Part shown: positions 51,266 to 62,894 of the stretch, piece by piece
Numbering within the stretch: position 1 is the first letter of the stretch
Layout of the letters: each line of letters opens with the position of its first letter
Assembly: GCF_031453675.1 (NCBI RefSeq)
Contig: NZ_JAVIZX010000001.1
Location: forward strand, 806,001 to 870,000
DNA length: 64,000 nucleotides
Direction of reading: 5' to 3'
DNA from: Paracidovorax wautersii
Lineage (GTDB): Bacteria > Pseudomonadota > Gammaproteobacteria > Burkholderiales > Burkholderiaceae_C
Translations under genes and position numbers: made by a program
Notes under the pieces: generated by a model
What the model saw: only the letters and a program-made list of their open reading frames with translations
What the model was told of the DNA's origin: nothing
Database searches by the model: none

Positions 51266-51670
51266 TCAGATACGGCGGCGCTTTTGAGGGCGGCAGCCGT
51301 TATGGGGAACCGGCGTCACATCGGAAATGGACGTGATGCGGATACCCAGCGCACCGAGTGCGCGCACAGACGATTCACGACCGGGACCGGGGCCCTTGAT
51401 CTCGACGTCCAGGTTCTTGATGCCTTGTTCAATGGCAGCACGCCCCGCCACTTCCGAAGCCACCTGGGCTGCGAAAGGGGTCGACTTGCGCGAGCCCTTG
51501 AAACCCTGGCCGCCGGACGACGCCCACGACAGGGCATTGCCCTGGCGATCGGTGATGGTGATGATCGTGTTGTTGAAGGAGGCATGCACGTGGGCGATGC
51601 CGTCCGACACGTTCTTACGAACCTTTTTGCGAACACGCTGAGCAGCGTTATTGGCGGGAGATTTAGCCAT
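51266..51670 (-). CDS. rpsK: 30S ribosomal protein S11
   Basis: The 134-residue protein contains [20 protein letters not shown] and ends in [16 protein letters not shown], the conserved S11 C terminus; S11 forms part of the platform near the E site. It follows rpsM after 18 bases. Confidence 0.98.
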   Translation of the reverse strand: MAKSPANNAAQRVRKKVRKNVSDGIAHVHASFNNTIITITDRQGNALSWASSGGQGFKGSRKSTPFAAQVASEVAGRAAIEQGIKNLDVEIKGPGPGRESSVRALGALGIRITSISDVTPVPHNGCRPQKRRRI

Positions 51671-51688
51671 GTTGATCTCTCAATCTCT

Positions 51689-52054
51689 TTACTTCTTCAG
51701 TGCCGCTGCGCCCTTGCGCGGACCCTTGCGGGTGCGGGCGTTGGTACGCGTACGCTGACCACGCATGGGCAGGCCACGGCGGTGACGGAAACCGCGGTAG
51801 CAGCCGATGTCCATCAAGCGCTTGATGTTCATCGTGGTTTCGCGGCGCAGGTCACCTTCAATGGTGAACTGGGCGATTTGGTCGCGAATTTTTTCCAGAT
51901 CGGCGTCCGTCAGATCCTTGATCTTCTTGGAATACTCGATACCGGTTGCTTCGCAGATCTTGCGAGCGCGGGTGCGACCGATGCCAAAAATGGCGGTCAG
52001 ACCGATTTCCGCGTGCTTGTGCGGCGGAATGTTGATACCAGCGATACGTGCCAT
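51689..52054 (-). CDS. rpsM: 30S ribosomal protein S13
   Basis: The 121-residue protein begins [20 protein letters not shown] and ends with [20 protein letters not shown] and a Lys-rich tail that contacts the P-site tRNA. In E. coli this is the first gene of the alpha operon; here it directly follows rpmJ after 23 bases with no separate promoter evident. Confidence 0.98.
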   Translation of the reverse strand: MARIAGINIPPHKHAEIGLTAIFGIGRTRARKICEATGIEYSKKIKDLTDADLEKIRDQIAQFTIEGDLRRETTMNIKRLMDIGCYRGFRHRRGLPMRGQRTRTNARTRKGPRKGAAALKK

Positions 52055-52077
52055 ATGCGTCCTCTAATACTTTCCAA

Positions 52078-52191
52078 TCAACCCTGGCGCTGCTTGTGAC
52101 GCAGATCCGTGCAGATCACGCGCACCACACCCTTGCGGCGGATGATCTTGCAGTTGCGGCAGATTTTCTTGACCGAAGCCGAAACTCTCAT
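52078..52191 (-). CDS. rpmJ: 50S ribosomal protein L36
   Basis: This 37-residue protein ([20 protein letters not shown], then [16 protein letters not shown]) is the small zinc-binding L36. The zinc ligands C11, C14, C27 and H32 are all present, so it is the C-plus form. It lies 146 bases after secY; infA, found at this place in several other Burkholderiales, is missing. Confidence 0.97.
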   Translation of the reverse strand: MRVSASVKKICRNCKIIRRKGVVRVICTDLRHKQRQG

Positions 52192-52337
52192 TTCATTCTC
52201 CTAAAACTTGTCCACTCGTTCCGGCCTCAGCGCGGAACACAAAACTTGTGCCCGCGATGGATCGATGGGCATCAAAAATCGTTCAGTCCCCAGGCGAACC
52301 CGCGATGATACCGCAGTTGCCTGGTTGACTCCTAACC

Positions 52338-53657
52338 TCAGGTTCCGGGTGTTGCTTTGAAGTTGGCCTTCTTGAGCAAGGACTCGTACTGCTGCGACAT
52401 CATGTAGTTCTGCACCTGGGCCATGAAGTCCATGGTGACGACAACGATGATCAACAGCGAAGTCCCTCCGAAGTAGAACGGAACGTTGTACTTCAGGATC
52501 AGGAACTCGGGCAGCAGACAGACGAACGTGATGTACACGGCCCCGGCAAGGGTCAGGCGCACCAGGATCTTGTCGATGTAGCGGGCCGTCTGGTCACCAG
52601 GACGAATCCCGGGGATGAATGCACCGCTCTTCTTCAGGTTGTCTGCCGTTTCACGGCTGTTGAACACCAGCGCCGTATAGAAGAAGCAGAAGAACACGAT
52701 GGCCGCGGCGTAAAACATCACGTACACGGGCTGACCAGGGGTCAAAGCGGCCGAGATGTCACGCAGCCAGCGCATCGACTCGCCCGCGCTGAACCAGTTC
52801 ACCACCGTCGCCGGCAGCAAGATGATCGACGAGGCAAAGATCGGCGGGATCACGCCAGCCATGTTCAGCTTCAAGGGCAGATGCGACGACTGGCCGCCAT
52901 AGACCTTGTTGCCCACCTGGCGCCGCGCATAGTTGACCAGAATCTTCCGTTGACCGCGCTCGACAAACACCACGAAGTACGTCACCAGACCCACGACGAT
53001 CACGATGAAGATGGCGGCCAGGATGCTCATCGCACCCGTGCGAACCAACTCCAGCAGACCGCCGATCGAGCTGGGCAGCCCTGCAGCAATACCAGCAAAG
53101 ATCAGGATGGAGATACCGTTACCCAGGCCGCGCTCGGTGATCTGCTCGCCCAGCCACATGAGGAACATCGTTCCAGCCGTGAGGCTCACGACGGCCGTCA
53201 TGCGGAAGCCGAAGCCAGGGCTCAGCACCAGACCGGCAGAGCTTTCCAGCGCCACGGCAATGCCGAGGGACTGGAAGATCGCCAGACCAAGCGTCCCATA
53301 GCGCGTGTACTGCGTGATCTTGCGACGGCCAGCTTCGCCTTCCTTCTTCAACTGCTCAAACGCCGGGAGGACGTACGTCATCAGCTGCATGATGATCGAC
53401 GCCGAGATGTACGGCATGATCCCCAGTGCGAACACCGTGAAGCGCGACAGCGCTCCACCCGAGAACATATTGAACAGATTCAGAATGCCGCCTTGCTGGC
53501 CACTGAACAGCTGCTGAAGCTGCGCCGGATCAATGCCCGGAACGGGGATATGCGCCCCGATCCGGTACACGACCAACGCGAGCAGCAGAAAAACCAGCCG
53601 CCGACGCAGGTCGCCGAACTTTCCGGTCTTTGCAATTTGAGCTGCGTTAGTAGCCAC
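52338..53657 (-). CDS. secY: Preprotein translocase subunit SecY
   Basis: The 439-residue inner-membrane protein forms the Sec translocation channel with SecE and SecG. Ten membrane helices are visible. The plug region after helix 1 ([20 protein letters not shown]) and the conserved [19 protein letters not shown] and helix 7-8 loop [20 protein letters not shown] are intact. It lies between rplO (23 bases) and rpmJ (146 bases). Confidence 0.98.
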   Translation of the reverse strand: MATNAAQIAKTGKFGDLRRRLVFLLLALVVYRIGAHIPVPGIDPAQLQQLFSGQQGGILNLFNMFSGGALSRFTVFALGIMPYISASIIMQLMTYVLPAFEQLKKEGEAGRRKITQYTRYGTLGLAIFQSLGIAVALESSAGLVLSPGFGFRMTAVVSLTAGTMFLMWLGEQITERGLGNGISILIFAGIAAGLPSSIGGLLELVRTGAMSILAAIFIVIVVGLVTYFVVFVERGQRKILVNYARRQVGNKVYGGQSSHLPLKLNMAGVIPPIFASSIILLPATVVNWFSAGESMRWLRDISAALTPGQPVYVMFYAAAIVFFCFFYTALVFNSRETADNLKKSGAFIPGIRPGDQTARYIDKILVRLTLAGAVYITFVCLLPEFLILKYNVPFYFGGTSLLIIVVVTMDFMAQVQNYMMSQQYESLLKKANFKATPGT

Positions 53658-53680
53658 GGATGCGTTCCTTCAGAACCAAA

Positions 53681-54112
53681 TCAGGCCAGGCTGCCACCGG
53701 CAGCTTCGATCGCGGCCTTGGCACCTGCAGTGGCGCCGATGCCGGTCAGCTTGACAGCCTTCGTCAGAGAGCCGCTGTTGATGACCTTGACCACCTTGGC
53801 CAGCTGGCCCACCACACCGGCGGTCTTCAGCGCCAGCAGGTCGACTTCAGCCAGGCCCAGCTGCTCCAGGGTGCTCAGCGTCACCTCTGCATTGAACTTC
53901 AGCAGGTGCGACTTGAAGCCACGCTTGGGCAGACGGCGCTGCAAAGGCATTTGACCGCCTTCAAAGCCGACCTTGTGGTAGCCACCGGAACGCGACTTCT
54001 GACCCTTGTGCCCACGGCCAGCGGTCTTGCCCAGGCCAGAGCCGATGCCACGGCCGACACGGCGCTTGGCATGCTTGGCTCCTGCTGCGGGCTTGATGCT
54101 ATTGAGTTCCAT
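53681..54112 (-). CDS. rplO: 50S ribosomal protein L15
   Basis: The 143-residue protein begins [20 protein letters not shown] and has the glycine-rich, basic N-terminal half ([20 protein letters not shown]) typical of L15. Three in-frame starts are close together; the ATG at 54112 is chosen because GAGG then lies six bases upstream, whereas for the ATG at 54115 the spacing would be only three. It follows rpmD after 10 bases. Confidence 0.96.
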   Translation of the reverse strand: MELNSIKPAAGAKHAKRRVGRGIGSGLGKTAGRGHKGQKSRSGGYHKVGFEGGQMPLQRRLPKRGFKSHLLKFNAEVTLSTLEQLGLAEVDLLALKTAGVVGQLAKVVKVINSGSLTKAVKLTGIGATAGAKAAIEAAGGSLA

Positions 54113-54122
54113 CATCAACCTC

Positions 54123-54305
54123 TCAGAGGACCTTGACCAGATAGCTGATCTTGTTAATCATGCCGCGCACTTCGGGGCTGTCCTGCAGTTCGCTGATGCT
54201 GTTCAGCTTGCGCAGGCCCAGACCGCGAACGGTGGCGCGGTGCGATTCCTTGGTGCCGATCGGGCTGCGCACCAGTTGAATCTTGACGGTTTGTTGCGTA
54301 GTCAT
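54123..54305 (-). CDS. rpmD: 50S ribosomal protein L30
   Basis: The 60-residue protein ([20 protein letters not shown], then [20 protein letters not shown]) is the short bacterial L30. It lies 14 bases after rpsE and 10 before rplO. Confidence 0.98.
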   Translation of the reverse strand: MTTQQTVKIQLVRSPIGTKESHRATVRGLGLRKLNSISELQDSPEVRGMINKISYLVKVL

Positions 54306-54319
54306 TTGCTCAGCTCCGT

Positions 54320-54838
54320 TCAGGCGAAGATGTCTTCGACCGACTTGCCGCGCTTGGCTGCCACTTCCGAAGGGGTCGTGGAGTGCACCAGCGCGTCGAA
54401 GGTGGCGCGGACCATGTTGTACGGGTTGGACGAACCATGGCTCTTGGCCACGATGTCGGTGATACCCAGCACTTCGAACACGGCGCGCATCGGGCCGCCT
54501 GCGATGATGCCGGTACCCTTGGGAGCCGGAGCCATCATCACGTGAGCGGCACCATGGTGGCCCGTCACCTGGTGATGGATCGTGCCGTTCTTCAGCGACA
54601 CCTTCACCAGATTGCGACGGGCTTCTTCCATCGCCTTTTGCACGGCAGCAGGCACTTCCTTCGACTTGCCCTTGCCCATGCCCACGCGGCCGTCACCGTC
54701 GCCAACCACGGTCAGTGCAGCGAAACCGAGAATACGGCCGCCCTTCACGACTTTGGTGACGCGGTTCACCGCGATCATTTTTTCCCGCAGACCGTCGTCT
54801 TGGCCTTCGCTCTGCACTTTGGGTTGGAATTTAGCCAT
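54320..54838 (-). CDS. rpsE: 30S ribosomal protein S5
   Basis: The 172-residue protein has the N-terminal double-stranded-RNA-binding-like domain ([20 protein letters not shown]) and the C-terminal domain with [19 protein letters not shown], both S5 hallmarks. S5 contributes to decoding fidelity; no unusual substitutions were noted. It follows rplR after 17 bases. Confidence 0.98.
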   Translation of the reverse strand: MAKFQPKVQSEGQDDGLREKMIAVNRVTKVVKGGRILGFAALTVVGDGDGRVGMGKGKSKEVPAAVQKAMEEARRNLVKVSLKNGTIHHQVTGHHGAAHVMMAPAPKGTGIIAGGPMRAVFEVLGITDIVAKSHGSSNPYNMVRATFDALVHSTTPSEVAAKRGKSVEDIFA

Positions 54839-54855
54839 TTTGTATTTCGCTCCGC

Positions 54856-55221
54856 TTAGAACTGCAGGCCGGCTTCACGGGCTGCGTCGGCCAAAGCCTT
54901 GACGCGGCCGTGGTAGGCGAAACCTGCGCGATCGAACGCCACCTTCTCGACACCAGCGGCCTTCGCCTTCTCCGCGATGCGCTTGCCGATGGCCTGGGCT
55001 GCGGCGGCATTGCCACCCTTGCCCGAGCCGCCGAGTTCCTTGCGGACATCGGCTTCGGCCGTGGATGCGCTGGCCAGCACCTTGGTGCCGTCGCCGGAGA
55101 TCACACTGGCGTAGATATGGAGGTTCGTACGGTTCACCGTCAGACGGGCCACGCCTTGCTGGGCAATGCGGATACGGGTCTGACGTGCACGACGAAGACG
55201 CTGCTCTTTCTTGGTCAACAT
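54856..55221 (-). CDS. rplR: 50S ribosomal protein L18
   Basis: The 121-residue 5S rRNA-binding protein contains [20 protein letters not shown] and ends [26 protein letters not shown]-like (residues 98-121), as expected for L18. It lies 11 bases after rplF. Confidence 0.98.
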   Translation of the reverse strand: MLTKKEQRLRRARQTRIRIAQQGVARLTVNRTNLHIYASVISGDGTKVLASASTAEADVRKELGGSGKGGNAAAAQAIGKRIAEKAKAAGVEKVAFDRAGFAYHGRVKALADAAREAGLQF

Positions 55222-55232
55222 GCTGCAGCTCC

Positions 55233-55766
55233 TTACTTCTTCTTGGTCTCTTTGATCGTGACTTTTTCGTCCGCATAGCGGATGCCCTTGCCCTTGTAGG
55301 GCTCAGGCGGACGAACGGCACGGATCTCAGCGGCCAATTGGCCGACGCGTTGGCGGTCGGCACCCTTGATCACGATTTCGGTCGGCGTCGGGGTGGCCAC
55401 CGTGATGCCAGCGGGCATCTCGAAGTTCACCGGGTGCGAGTAGCCAACGTTCAGGTTGAGCTTGGCGCCGGAAGCCTGGGCCTTGTAGCCCACGCCGATC
55501 AGGCTCAGCTTCTTCTCGAAGCCCTTGCTCACACCCACCACCATGTTGTTCACCAACTGGCGGAACGTGCCGCTCATCGCATTTGCTTCACGCGACTCGT
55601 TGACAGGCTCAAAGCTGAGCTTGCCTTCCTTGTTGGACAGCTTCACCAGGCGATTGGGGGTCAGCGACAGCGTGCCGCCGGAACCCTTCACACTGATTTG
55701 GTCATCCTTGATGGACACATCCACACCTGCGGGGATGGTCACCGGCGCTTTACCTACACGGGACAT
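55233..55766 (-). CDS. rplF: 50S ribosomal protein L6
   Basis: The 177-residue protein starts [20 protein letters not shown] and ends with [20 protein letters not shown], the conserved L6 C terminus near the sarcin-ricin loop. It lies 23 bases after rpsH and 11 before rplR. Confidence 0.98.
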   Translation of the reverse strand: MSRVGKAPVTIPAGVDVSIKDDQISVKGSGGTLSLTPNRLVKLSNKEGKLSFEPVNESREANAMSGTFRQLVNNMVVGVSKGFEKKLSLIGVGYKAQASGAKLNLNVGYSHPVNFEMPAGITVATPTPTEIVIKGADRQRVGQLAAEIRAVRPPEPYKGKGIRYADEKVTIKETKKK

Positions 55767-55789
55767 TTCAGTTTCTCCTCAATGCCACG

Positions 55790-56185
55790 TTAAGCGACGT
55801 AGCAAAGCACTTCGCCGCCGACACCGGTGGCACGCGCCTTGCGATCGGTCATCACGCCCTTGGGCGTCGTGACGATAGCCACACCCAGACCGTTCATGAC
55901 TTGCGGAATGGAATCGCGGCCCTTGTACACACGCAGGCCAGGACGGCTTACGCGCTCGATGCGCTCGATCACCGGACGGCCGGCGTAGTACTTCAGCGAA
56001 ATTTCGAGTTCGGACTTGCCAGCTTCGGTCTTGACTTCGAAGCCGTCGATATAACCTTCGTCCTTCAGCACCTGGGCGATGGCGATCTTCACCTTGGAAG
56101 AAGGCACGGCCACGGTGGTCTTGGAGACCATCTGTGCGTTACGGATGCGGGTCAGCAAGTCAGCGATGGGATCACTCATGCTCAT
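55790..56185 (-). CDS. rpsH: 30S ribosomal protein S8
   Basis: The 131-residue protein begins [20 protein letters not shown] and ends [11 protein letters not shown], standard for S8. In E. coli S8 represses the spc operon by binding near rplE; no matching structure was searched for here. It follows rpsN after 20 bases. Confidence 0.98.
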   Translation of the reverse strand: MSMSDPIADLLTRIRNAQMVSKTTVAVPSSKVKIAIAQVLKDEGYIDGFEVKTEAGKSELEISLKYYAGRPVIERIERVSRPGLRVYKGRDSIPQVMNGLGVAIVTTPKGVMTDRKARATGVGGEVLCYVA

Positions 56186-56205
56186 GTTGTATCTCTCCTG
56201 CTTGC

Positions 56206-56511
56206 TTACCAGCTGGCCTTGGTGACACCGGGGATGTCACCGGCGAAAGCCAGTTCACGGATCTTCGCGCGGGCCAGACCGAACTGGCGGAACGTGCCGC
56301 GGGGACGACCGGTGATTTCGCAACGGTTGCGTTGACGCGTGGGGTTGGCGTTGCGGGGGAGCTTCTGCAGGCCCAGACGGGCTGCGTCACGCTCTTCGTC
56401 GCTACGCTTGGCATCGCCAGCGATCGCCTTCAGTTCGGCGTACTTGGCTGCGTATTTGGCGGCCAGTTTTTCGCGCTTCAGTTCGCGCTGGATCAAAGCT
56501 ACTTTTGCCAT
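56206..56511 (-). CDS. rpsN: 30S ribosomal protein S14
   Basis: The 101-residue length and the lack of C-x-x-C pairs make this the zinc-free form of S14. [20 protein letters not shown] is the conserved C-terminal signature. It lies nine bases after rplE. Confidence 0.98.
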   Translation of the reverse strand: MAKVALIQRELKREKLAAKYAAKYAELKAIAGDAKRSDEERDAARLGLQKLPRNANPTRQRNRCEITGRPRGTFRQFGLARAKIRELAFAGDIPGVTKASW

Positions 56512-56520
56512 ACGCTGCCT

Positions 56521-57060
56521 TTAGTTCTTGAAGGGGAAACGGAAACCAGCGAGAAGCGCCTTGGCTTCTTCGTCGGTCTTGGCCGTCGTGGTGATGCTAA
56601 TGTTGAGACCGCGCAAGGCATCCACCTTGTCGTACTCGATCTCAGGGAAGATGATCTGTTCTTTGACGCCGATGTTGTAGTTGCCACGGCCATCGAAGGC
56701 GCGGCCGGAAATACCACGGAAGTCACGGACGCGGGGCAGGGCCACGGTCACGAAACGGTCCAGGAATTCATACATCTGAACGCCACGCAGGGTCACCATG
56801 CAGCCGATGGCCTGGCCTTCGCGGATCTTGAAGCCGGCGATAGCCTTCTTGGCCTTCGTCACCACGGGCTTCTGGCCAGCGATCTTGGTCAGGTCGGCGA
56901 CGGCGTTGTCCATCACCTTCTTGTCGGAAACCGCTTCGCTCACACCCATGTTCAGGGTGATCTTGGTCAGGCGGGGCACCTCCATGGGCGAGGTGTAGCC
57001 GAACTGCTTGGTGAGTTCGGGAGCGATCTTGTCGCGGTACTGTTGTTGCAGTCGTGCCAT
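56521..57060 (-). CDS. rplE: 50S ribosomal protein L5
   Basis: The 179-residue 5S rRNA-binding protein includes [20 protein letters not shown] near the N terminus and [20 protein letters not shown] in the C-terminal half, both L5 hallmarks. It is nine bases from both neighbours. Confidence 0.98.
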   Translation of the reverse strand: MARLQQQYRDKIAPELTKQFGYTSPMEVPRLTKITLNMGVSEAVSDKKVMDNAVADLTKIAGQKPVVTKAKKAIAGFKIREGQAIGCMVTLRGVQMYEFLDRFVTVALPRVRDFRGISGRAFDGRGNYNIGVKEQIIFPEIEYDKVDALRGLNISITTTAKTDEEAKALLAGFRFPFKN

Positions 57061-57069
57061 GTTGACTCC

Positions 57070-57390
57070 TTACGCCGCCTTGATTTCCGCGCCGCTGGAC
57101 TTGAACACGCGAACGCGCGAACCATCCGCCTGCACCTTGAAACCCACGCGGTCAGCCTTGCCCGATGCGGCATTGAAGATGGCCACGTTGGACTGGTGGA
57201 TAGGCATTGCCTTTTCCACGATGCCGCCGGTCGTACCCTTCATGGGGTTCGGCTTGACGTGCTTCTTGACCAGGTTGATGCCATCGATGACCAGATAGGA
57301 GTCATCCTTGCGCAGCGACACCGTGCCGCGCTTGCCCTTGTCGCGCCCGGTGAGCACGATCACTTCGTCGCCCTTGCGAATCTTGTTCAT
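57070..57390 (-). CDS. rplX: 50S ribosomal protein L24
   Basis: The 106-residue assembly-initiating protein shows the KOW motif at its N terminus ([20 protein letters not shown]) and [20 protein letters not shown] further on. It follows rplN after nine bases. Confidence 0.98.
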   Translation of the reverse strand: MNKIRKGDEVIVLTGRDKGKRGTVSLRKDDSYLVIDGINLVKKHVKPNPMKGTTGGIVEKAMPIHQSNVAIFNAASGKADRVGFKVQADGSRVRVFKSSGAEIKAA

Positions 57391-57399
57391 GGCGCGTCC

Positions 57400-57768
57400 T
57401 CAGAGAACTTCAGGAGCCAGGGACACGATCTTCATGAAGCGCTCGGTACGCAGTTCACGCGTCACGGGGCCGAAGATGCGGGTGCCGATGGGCTCCAGCT
57501 TTGCATTCAGCAACACAGCTGCGTTGCCATCGAATTTGACGAGCGAACCGTCGCCGCGACGGATGCCCTTGGCGGTGCGGACCACCACAGCGCTGTAGAC
57601 CTCGCCTTTTTTGACGCGGCCACGCGGAGCGGCTTCCTTGATGGTCACCTTGATGATGTCGCCCACGCTGGCATAACGACGCTTGGAACCACCCAGCACC
57701 TTGATGCACAGGACGGACTTCGCGCCGGTGTTGTCGGCGACGTCTAACCGAGATTCTGTCTGGATCAT
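57400..57768 (-). CDS. rplN: 50S ribosomal protein L14
   Basis: The 122-residue protein starts [20 protein letters not shown] and contains [20 protein letters not shown], typical of L14. It is the first gene of this operon: the S10-type genes (rpsQ, rpmC) that precede it in E. coli are absent and glpD lies upstream instead. A longer in-frame reading to 57936 lies in the leader and is rejected. Its promoter is at 57927-57955. Confidence 0.98.
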   Translation of the reverse strand: MIQTESRLDVADNTGAKSVLCIKVLGGSKRRYASVGDIIKVTIKEAAPRGRVKKGEVYSAVVVRTAKGIRRGDGSLVKFDGNAAVLLNAKLEPIGTRIFGPVTRELRTERFMKIVSLAPEVL

Positions 57769-57926
57769 TTCAATATTCCCAACTTGCACCAGAAGATCGA
57801 CAGCCCCAGAGAACCTCTCAAGGGCCGAAATCAGCCAGTCAGTCTTGGGCCCGTCGTCCACGCCGCAAACCATTTGCAGCGCTTCCGTCTGGGCAGAAAC
57901 CTCGCGCTTTGAACGCGAAGCCCTCG

Positions 57927-57955
57927 ATTGTGGCAAAACCGCAGGCTTGCGTCAA
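57927..57955 (-). promoter_or_regulatory. Sigma70-type promoter of the rplN operon
   Basis: On the minus strand TTGACG (57955-57950) and CACAAT (57932-57927) are separated by exactly 17 bases. Transcription would start near 57920, leaving an untranslated leader of about 150 bases before rplN. The -35 lies only eight bases from the glpD stop codon. A small TCGCG/CGCGA hairpin follows in the leader. Confidence 0.65.
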
Positions 57956-57962
57956 GCGGCTT

Positions 57963-59555
57963 TTATGCAGGCACGGCTGCGTACTGTTGCGCCAGAGTCA
58001 GGAACGGCTCCAACTGCGGGTCTTGCCCGAGTTCGTCGCGCAGGATGGCCGCCACGGCAGGCGCTAACGTGGCCGCCAACCGGGCATCCAGGAACAGCAC
58101 CCGGGCCCGGCGCGCCAGCACATCCTCGACGGTCCGGGCGTACTCATGGCGTGCGGCGAAGCGCACCATGGCTTCCGTCAGGCCGTCCGCCAGCACGGTG
58201 GAGGCGCCGGGCAGGGACTGAACGGCGTCGGCCTCGGTCCCGTAGGAATGCAACCCCTGGGCGTCGCTCAGGCGGTGCTGGACTCCGCCCCGGGGCGCGC
58301 CCACCACCGGCAGCTGGTTCGTGACGCCCGCGGGGCGTGACGGCAGGATGCGCTCGTCGAAGCACTTCTGCAGCACGTCCTCGGCCATGGCGCGGTAGGT
58401 CGTCCACTTGCCGCCGGTCACTGTCACCAGACCGCTGCGGCTCACTGCCACCGTGTGTTCGCGGCTGATGCTCTTGGTATTGCCGCCATCTTCGTCCTGC
58501 GGCTTGACCAGGGGGCGCAGACCGACCCAGATGCTGCGCACGTCCGTCGCCTGGGGTGCACGCCGCAGGTAGCGGGCGGATTCGCCCAGGATGAAAGCGA
58601 CCTCTTCACGCAGCGCCAGGGGTTCGCGGGCCAGATCCTGGCGCGGGCTGTCCGTGGTGCCCAGGATGAGCTTGCCCAGCCACGGCACCGCAAACAGCAC
58701 CCGGCCGTCGGCCGTCTTGGGCACCATCAGGGCGTGGTCGGAGGGGAGGAACTCACGGTCCACCACGATGTGCACACCCTGGCTGGGCGCCACCATGGGC
58801 TTGGCCGGGTGCCCGGTGGCTTCGCCGTCCTGCGCCCGCAGGCCGTCCACCCACACACCTGTGGCGTTGACGACACACTTCGCACGCACTTCGTAGCGCT
58901 GACCGGTTTCGGCGTCCTCGCACACCAGGCCGGCGACACGGCCTTCGGCATGGAGCAGCGCACGGGCCGGGCAGTAGTTCACCAGCAGCGCGCCATGCGC
59001 TGCGGCCGTGCGGGCCAGCGCCAGGGCCAGCCGGGCATCGTCGAACTGGCCGTCCCAGTACTTGACGCCGCCCTTCAGGCCATCGGGCAGGGCCGTGGGC
59101 AGATGGCGCAAAGCCTCGGAGCGGCCCAGGAATTCGGTGGCACCCAGGCCGGCCTTGCCGGCCAGGGCGTCGTACATCTTCAGCCCCACGCCGTAGAAAG
59201 GCGTTTCCCAGAACTTGTAGGAGGGCATCACGAAGGGCAGCGGCTGCGCCAGGTGGGGCGCATTGTTCAGCAGCGTGGTGCGCTCGTGCAGCGCCTCGCG
59301 CACCAGGGCGATGTTGCCCTGCGCCAGATAGCGGACGCCGCCGTGCACCAGCTTGGTCGCGCGGGACGAGGTGCCTTTGGCGAAGTCGTGGGATTCCACC
59401 AGCACGACACTGAACCCCCGGGCTGCCGCATCCAGAGCGACGCCCAGGCCCGTGGCGCCGCCGCCGATCACCGCCAAATCGTAGGCATGCGGCTGCGCGA
59501 GGCGGGCAAGCAGATCGGCACGGCGGGTGGGCAAGGGGGTGGTTTCGGTGTGCAT
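57963..59555 (-). CDS. glpD: Glycerol-3-phosphate dehydrogenase (FAD)
   Basis: GlpD oxidises sn-glycerol 3-phosphate to dihydroxyacetone phosphate at the membrane and passes electrons to quinone. The 530-residue protein has the FAD-binding DLAVIGGGATGLGVALDAAA near residue 27, SSRATKLVHGGVRYLAQGN near 65, GVHIVVDREFLPSDHALMVP and the substrate-domain GLVTVTGGKWTTYRAMAEDV. Length is close to E. coli GlpD (501). The ATG at 59555 precedes the family region by about 20 residues; no strong ribosome binding site is visible for it. It lies 169 bases downstream of the glpV-type gene on the same strand, consistent with a glycerol uptake and catabolism unit. An AAGGG-TTAT-CCCTT palindrome lies about 45 bases upstream. 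Confidence 0.95.
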   Translation of the reverse strand: MHTETTPLPTRRADLLARLAQPHAYDLAVIGGGATGLGVALDAAARGFSVVLVESHDFAKGTSSRATKLVHGGVRYLAQGNIALVREALHERTTLLNNAPHLAQPLPFVMPSYKFWETPFYGVGLKMYDALAGKAGLGATEFLGRSEALRHLPTALPDGLKGGVKYWDGQFDDARLALALARTAAAHGALLVNYCPARALLHAEGRVAGLVCEDAETGQRYEVRAKCVVNATGVWVDGLRAQDGEATGHPAKPMVAPSQGVHIVVDREFLPSDHALMVPKTADGRVLFAVPWLGKLILGTTDSPRQDLAREPLALREEVAFILGESARYLRRAPQATDVRSIWVGLRPLVKPQDEDGGNTKSISREHTVAVSRSGLVTVTGGKWTTYRAMAEDVLQKCFDERILPSRPAGVTNQLPVVGAPRGGVQHRLSDAQGLHSYGTEADAVQSLPGASTVLADGLTEAMVRFAARHEYARTVEDVLARRARVLFLDARLAATLAPAVAAILRDELGQDPQLEPFLTLAQQYAAVPA

Positions 59556-59724
59556 GGAGAAAGACAGGGCCTGCACAGCAGGCTGTTCAGAACGATTAAG
59601 GGTTATCCCTTGATTGTCCAACCAAAAGACGCGCGGCCCGGGCACCTGAGATCAAGGGCCAGGGCCTGCGCGGGGTTTATCAGAGCGGCCGGAGCGCTCA
59701 ATGCGCACCGGCCGCCCACGGGGG

Positions 59725-61458
<1,734 letters not shown>

Positions 61459-61505
61459 GTCGGTCTCCTCTTTGGATGGAATGTCCCCTGCTCACACTGC
61501 TTGGG

Positions 61506-61536
61506 CTGCCGGCCCCGGGGAACGGGGGGCCGGCAG
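61506..61536 (-). other. Strong hairpin in the glpU-glpV gap
   Basis: CTGCCGGCCCC (61506-61516) pairs perfectly with GGGGCCGGCAG (61526-61536) around a nine-base loop. No T-tract follows on the minus strand, so mRNA stabilisation or partial read-through control of the binding-protein gene is more likely than termination. Confidence 0.6.
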
Positions 61537-61559
61537 GCACTGGAATCGAACGGACGTTC

Positions 61560-61868
61560 TCAGCCCTTGCGCATCACCAGCGCCAGCACCAGCATCGACG
61601 CCACGAAGCTGATCCACACCGAGGGCTCCTGCTCCAGGCCGAACCAGCCCGTCATGCGCCCGGCCAGGCCCACGAAGATCAGGTTGATGTAGGCGGCCAG
61701 CAGCAGGCCGATGAACAGCCGGTCGCCACGCGTGGTGGCGATGGGCAGAAAGCCCTTGCGCAGCGTGGTGGGAGACTTGACCTCCCAGACCGTCATGCCC
61801 GCGAGCATGAGCACGATGCACAGGAAAAAAACGGCCACAGGCGTGGTCCAGGCCATCCACTCAAACAT
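61560..61868 (-). CDS. glpU: DUF2160 small membrane protein (GlpU-like)
   Basis: The 102-residue protein has three predicted membrane helices (about 8-25, 49-70, 82-99) and the DUF2160 signature KSPTTLRKGFLPIATTRGDR. GlpU-type proteins accompany the GlpSTPQV glycerol transporter; their role is unknown. The ribosome binding site AGGGGGG, five bases before the ATG at 61868, lies at the edge of copy B of the long dispersed repeat. A 101-base gap with a hairpin precedes glpV. Confidence 0.9.
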   Translation of the reverse strand: MFEWMAWTTPVAVFFLCIVLMLAGMTVWEVKSPTTLRKGFLPIATTRGDRLFIGLLLAAYINLIFVGLAGRMTGWFGLEQEPSVWISFVASMLVLALVMRKG

Positions 61869-61872
61869 GGTC

Positions 61873-61960
61873 GCCCCCCTGAGCGCCTGCCGCGCTTCCC
61901 CCGGAGGGGACGCAGCCAGTGGCCGGGCAAAGCCCGTTCCACGGCTGCTGCTGGCCTGGC
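61873..61960 (+). repeat. Long dispersed repeat, family 2, copy B
   Basis: CCCCCTGAGCGCCTGCCGCG, then GAGGGGACGCAGCCAGTGGC, then CGGGCAAAGCCCGTTCCACG and GCTGCTGCTGG match copy A at 7511 in order. It fills most of the gap between glpQ and glpU and supplies the glpU ribosome binding site on the minus strand. Confidence 0.8.
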
Positions 61961-62018
61961 GTTGCGCGCAAGCTCTGCGCTGAAGCTCGTTGTTTCATGC
62001 TCTGGGCCCCCTTCTATT

Positions 62019-62831
62019 TCAGACCCGCCCCATGGCGAAGCCTTTGGCGATGTAGTGGCGCACGAACCAGATCACGATGGCGCCCGGCACGATGGTCAGC
62101 ACACCGGCCGCGGCCAGCGTGGCCCAGTCCATGCCCGAGGCGCTGACCGTGCGTGTCATGGTCGCCACGATGGGCTTGGCGTTCACGCTGGTGAGCGTGC
62201 GGGCCAGCAGCAGCTCCACCCAGCTGAACATGAAGCAGAAGAACGCCGCCACGCCCACGCCGGCCTTGATCAGCGGCAGGAAGATGGTGGCAAAGAAGCG
62301 CGGGAAGCTGTAGCCGTCGATGTAGGCCGTCTCGTCGATCTCGCGCGGAATGCCGCTCATGAAGCCTTCCAGGATCCACACCGCCAGCGGCACGTTGAAC
62401 AGCAGGTGCGCCAGGGCCACGGCGATGTGCGTGTCCATCAGCCCCACGGTGGTGTAGAGCTGGAAGAACGGCAGCAGGAACACGGCCGGCGGCGTCATGC
62501 GGTTGGTCAGCAGCCAGAAGAAGACGTGCTTGTCGCCCAGGAACTGGTAGCGGCTGAACGCATACGCGGCCGGCAGCGCGACGGTGACCGAAATCACCGT
62601 GTTGATGGCCACGTAGATCAGGCTGTTGATGTAGCCCGAGTACCAGGACTCGTCGGTGAAGATGGTCTTGTAGTTGTCCCAGGTGAAGTGCTGGGGAAAG
62701 AACGAGAACGTGGACAGGATCTCCGCGTTCGTCTTGAAGCTCATGTTGACCATCCAGTAGATGGGCAGCAGGGCGAAGAGCAGGTACGCGAACAGGAAGA
62801 TCGTCCGCTTGCGGAAACGGCGCTCAGGCAT
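62019..62831 (-). CDS. glpQ: Glycerol ABC transporter permease (GlpQ-like)
   Basis: The 270-residue inner-membrane permease has six predicted helices and the carbohydrate-type EAA loop in IPREIDETAYIDGYSFPRFF (E-x-x-D/E-A-A-x-x-D-G). It pairs with the GlpP-like permease encoded just upstream. The ribosome binding site CAGGAG lies five bases before the start. It is separated from glpP by 63 bases filled by a dispersed repeat, and from glpU by 150 bases carrying repeat copy B. Confidence 0.92.
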   Translation of the reverse strand: MPERRFRKRTIFLFAYLLFALLPIYWMVNMSFKTNAEILSTFSFFPQHFTWDNYKTIFTDESWYSGYINSLIYVAINTVISVTVALPAAYAFSRYQFLGDKHVFFWLLTNRMTPPAVFLLPFFQLYTTVGLMDTHIAVALAHLLFNVPLAVWILEGFMSGIPREIDETAYIDGYSFPRFFATIFLPLIKAGVGVAAFFCFMFSWVELLLARTLTSVNAKPIVATMTRTVSASGMDWATLAAAGVLTIVPGAIVIWFVRHYIAKGFAMGRV

Positions 62832-62837
62832 GATTAC

Positions 62838-62894
62838 TCCTGTTTTTATAGCTGCATGCGCTTATCCAATAAGCGCTGGAGGCACTTTTGACCA

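Noticed and set aside
54113-54118. Earlier starts for rplO (TTG at 54118, ATG at 54115)
   Set aside because: Spacing to the GAGG ribosome binding site is too short; the ATG at 54112 gives the standard L15 N terminus.
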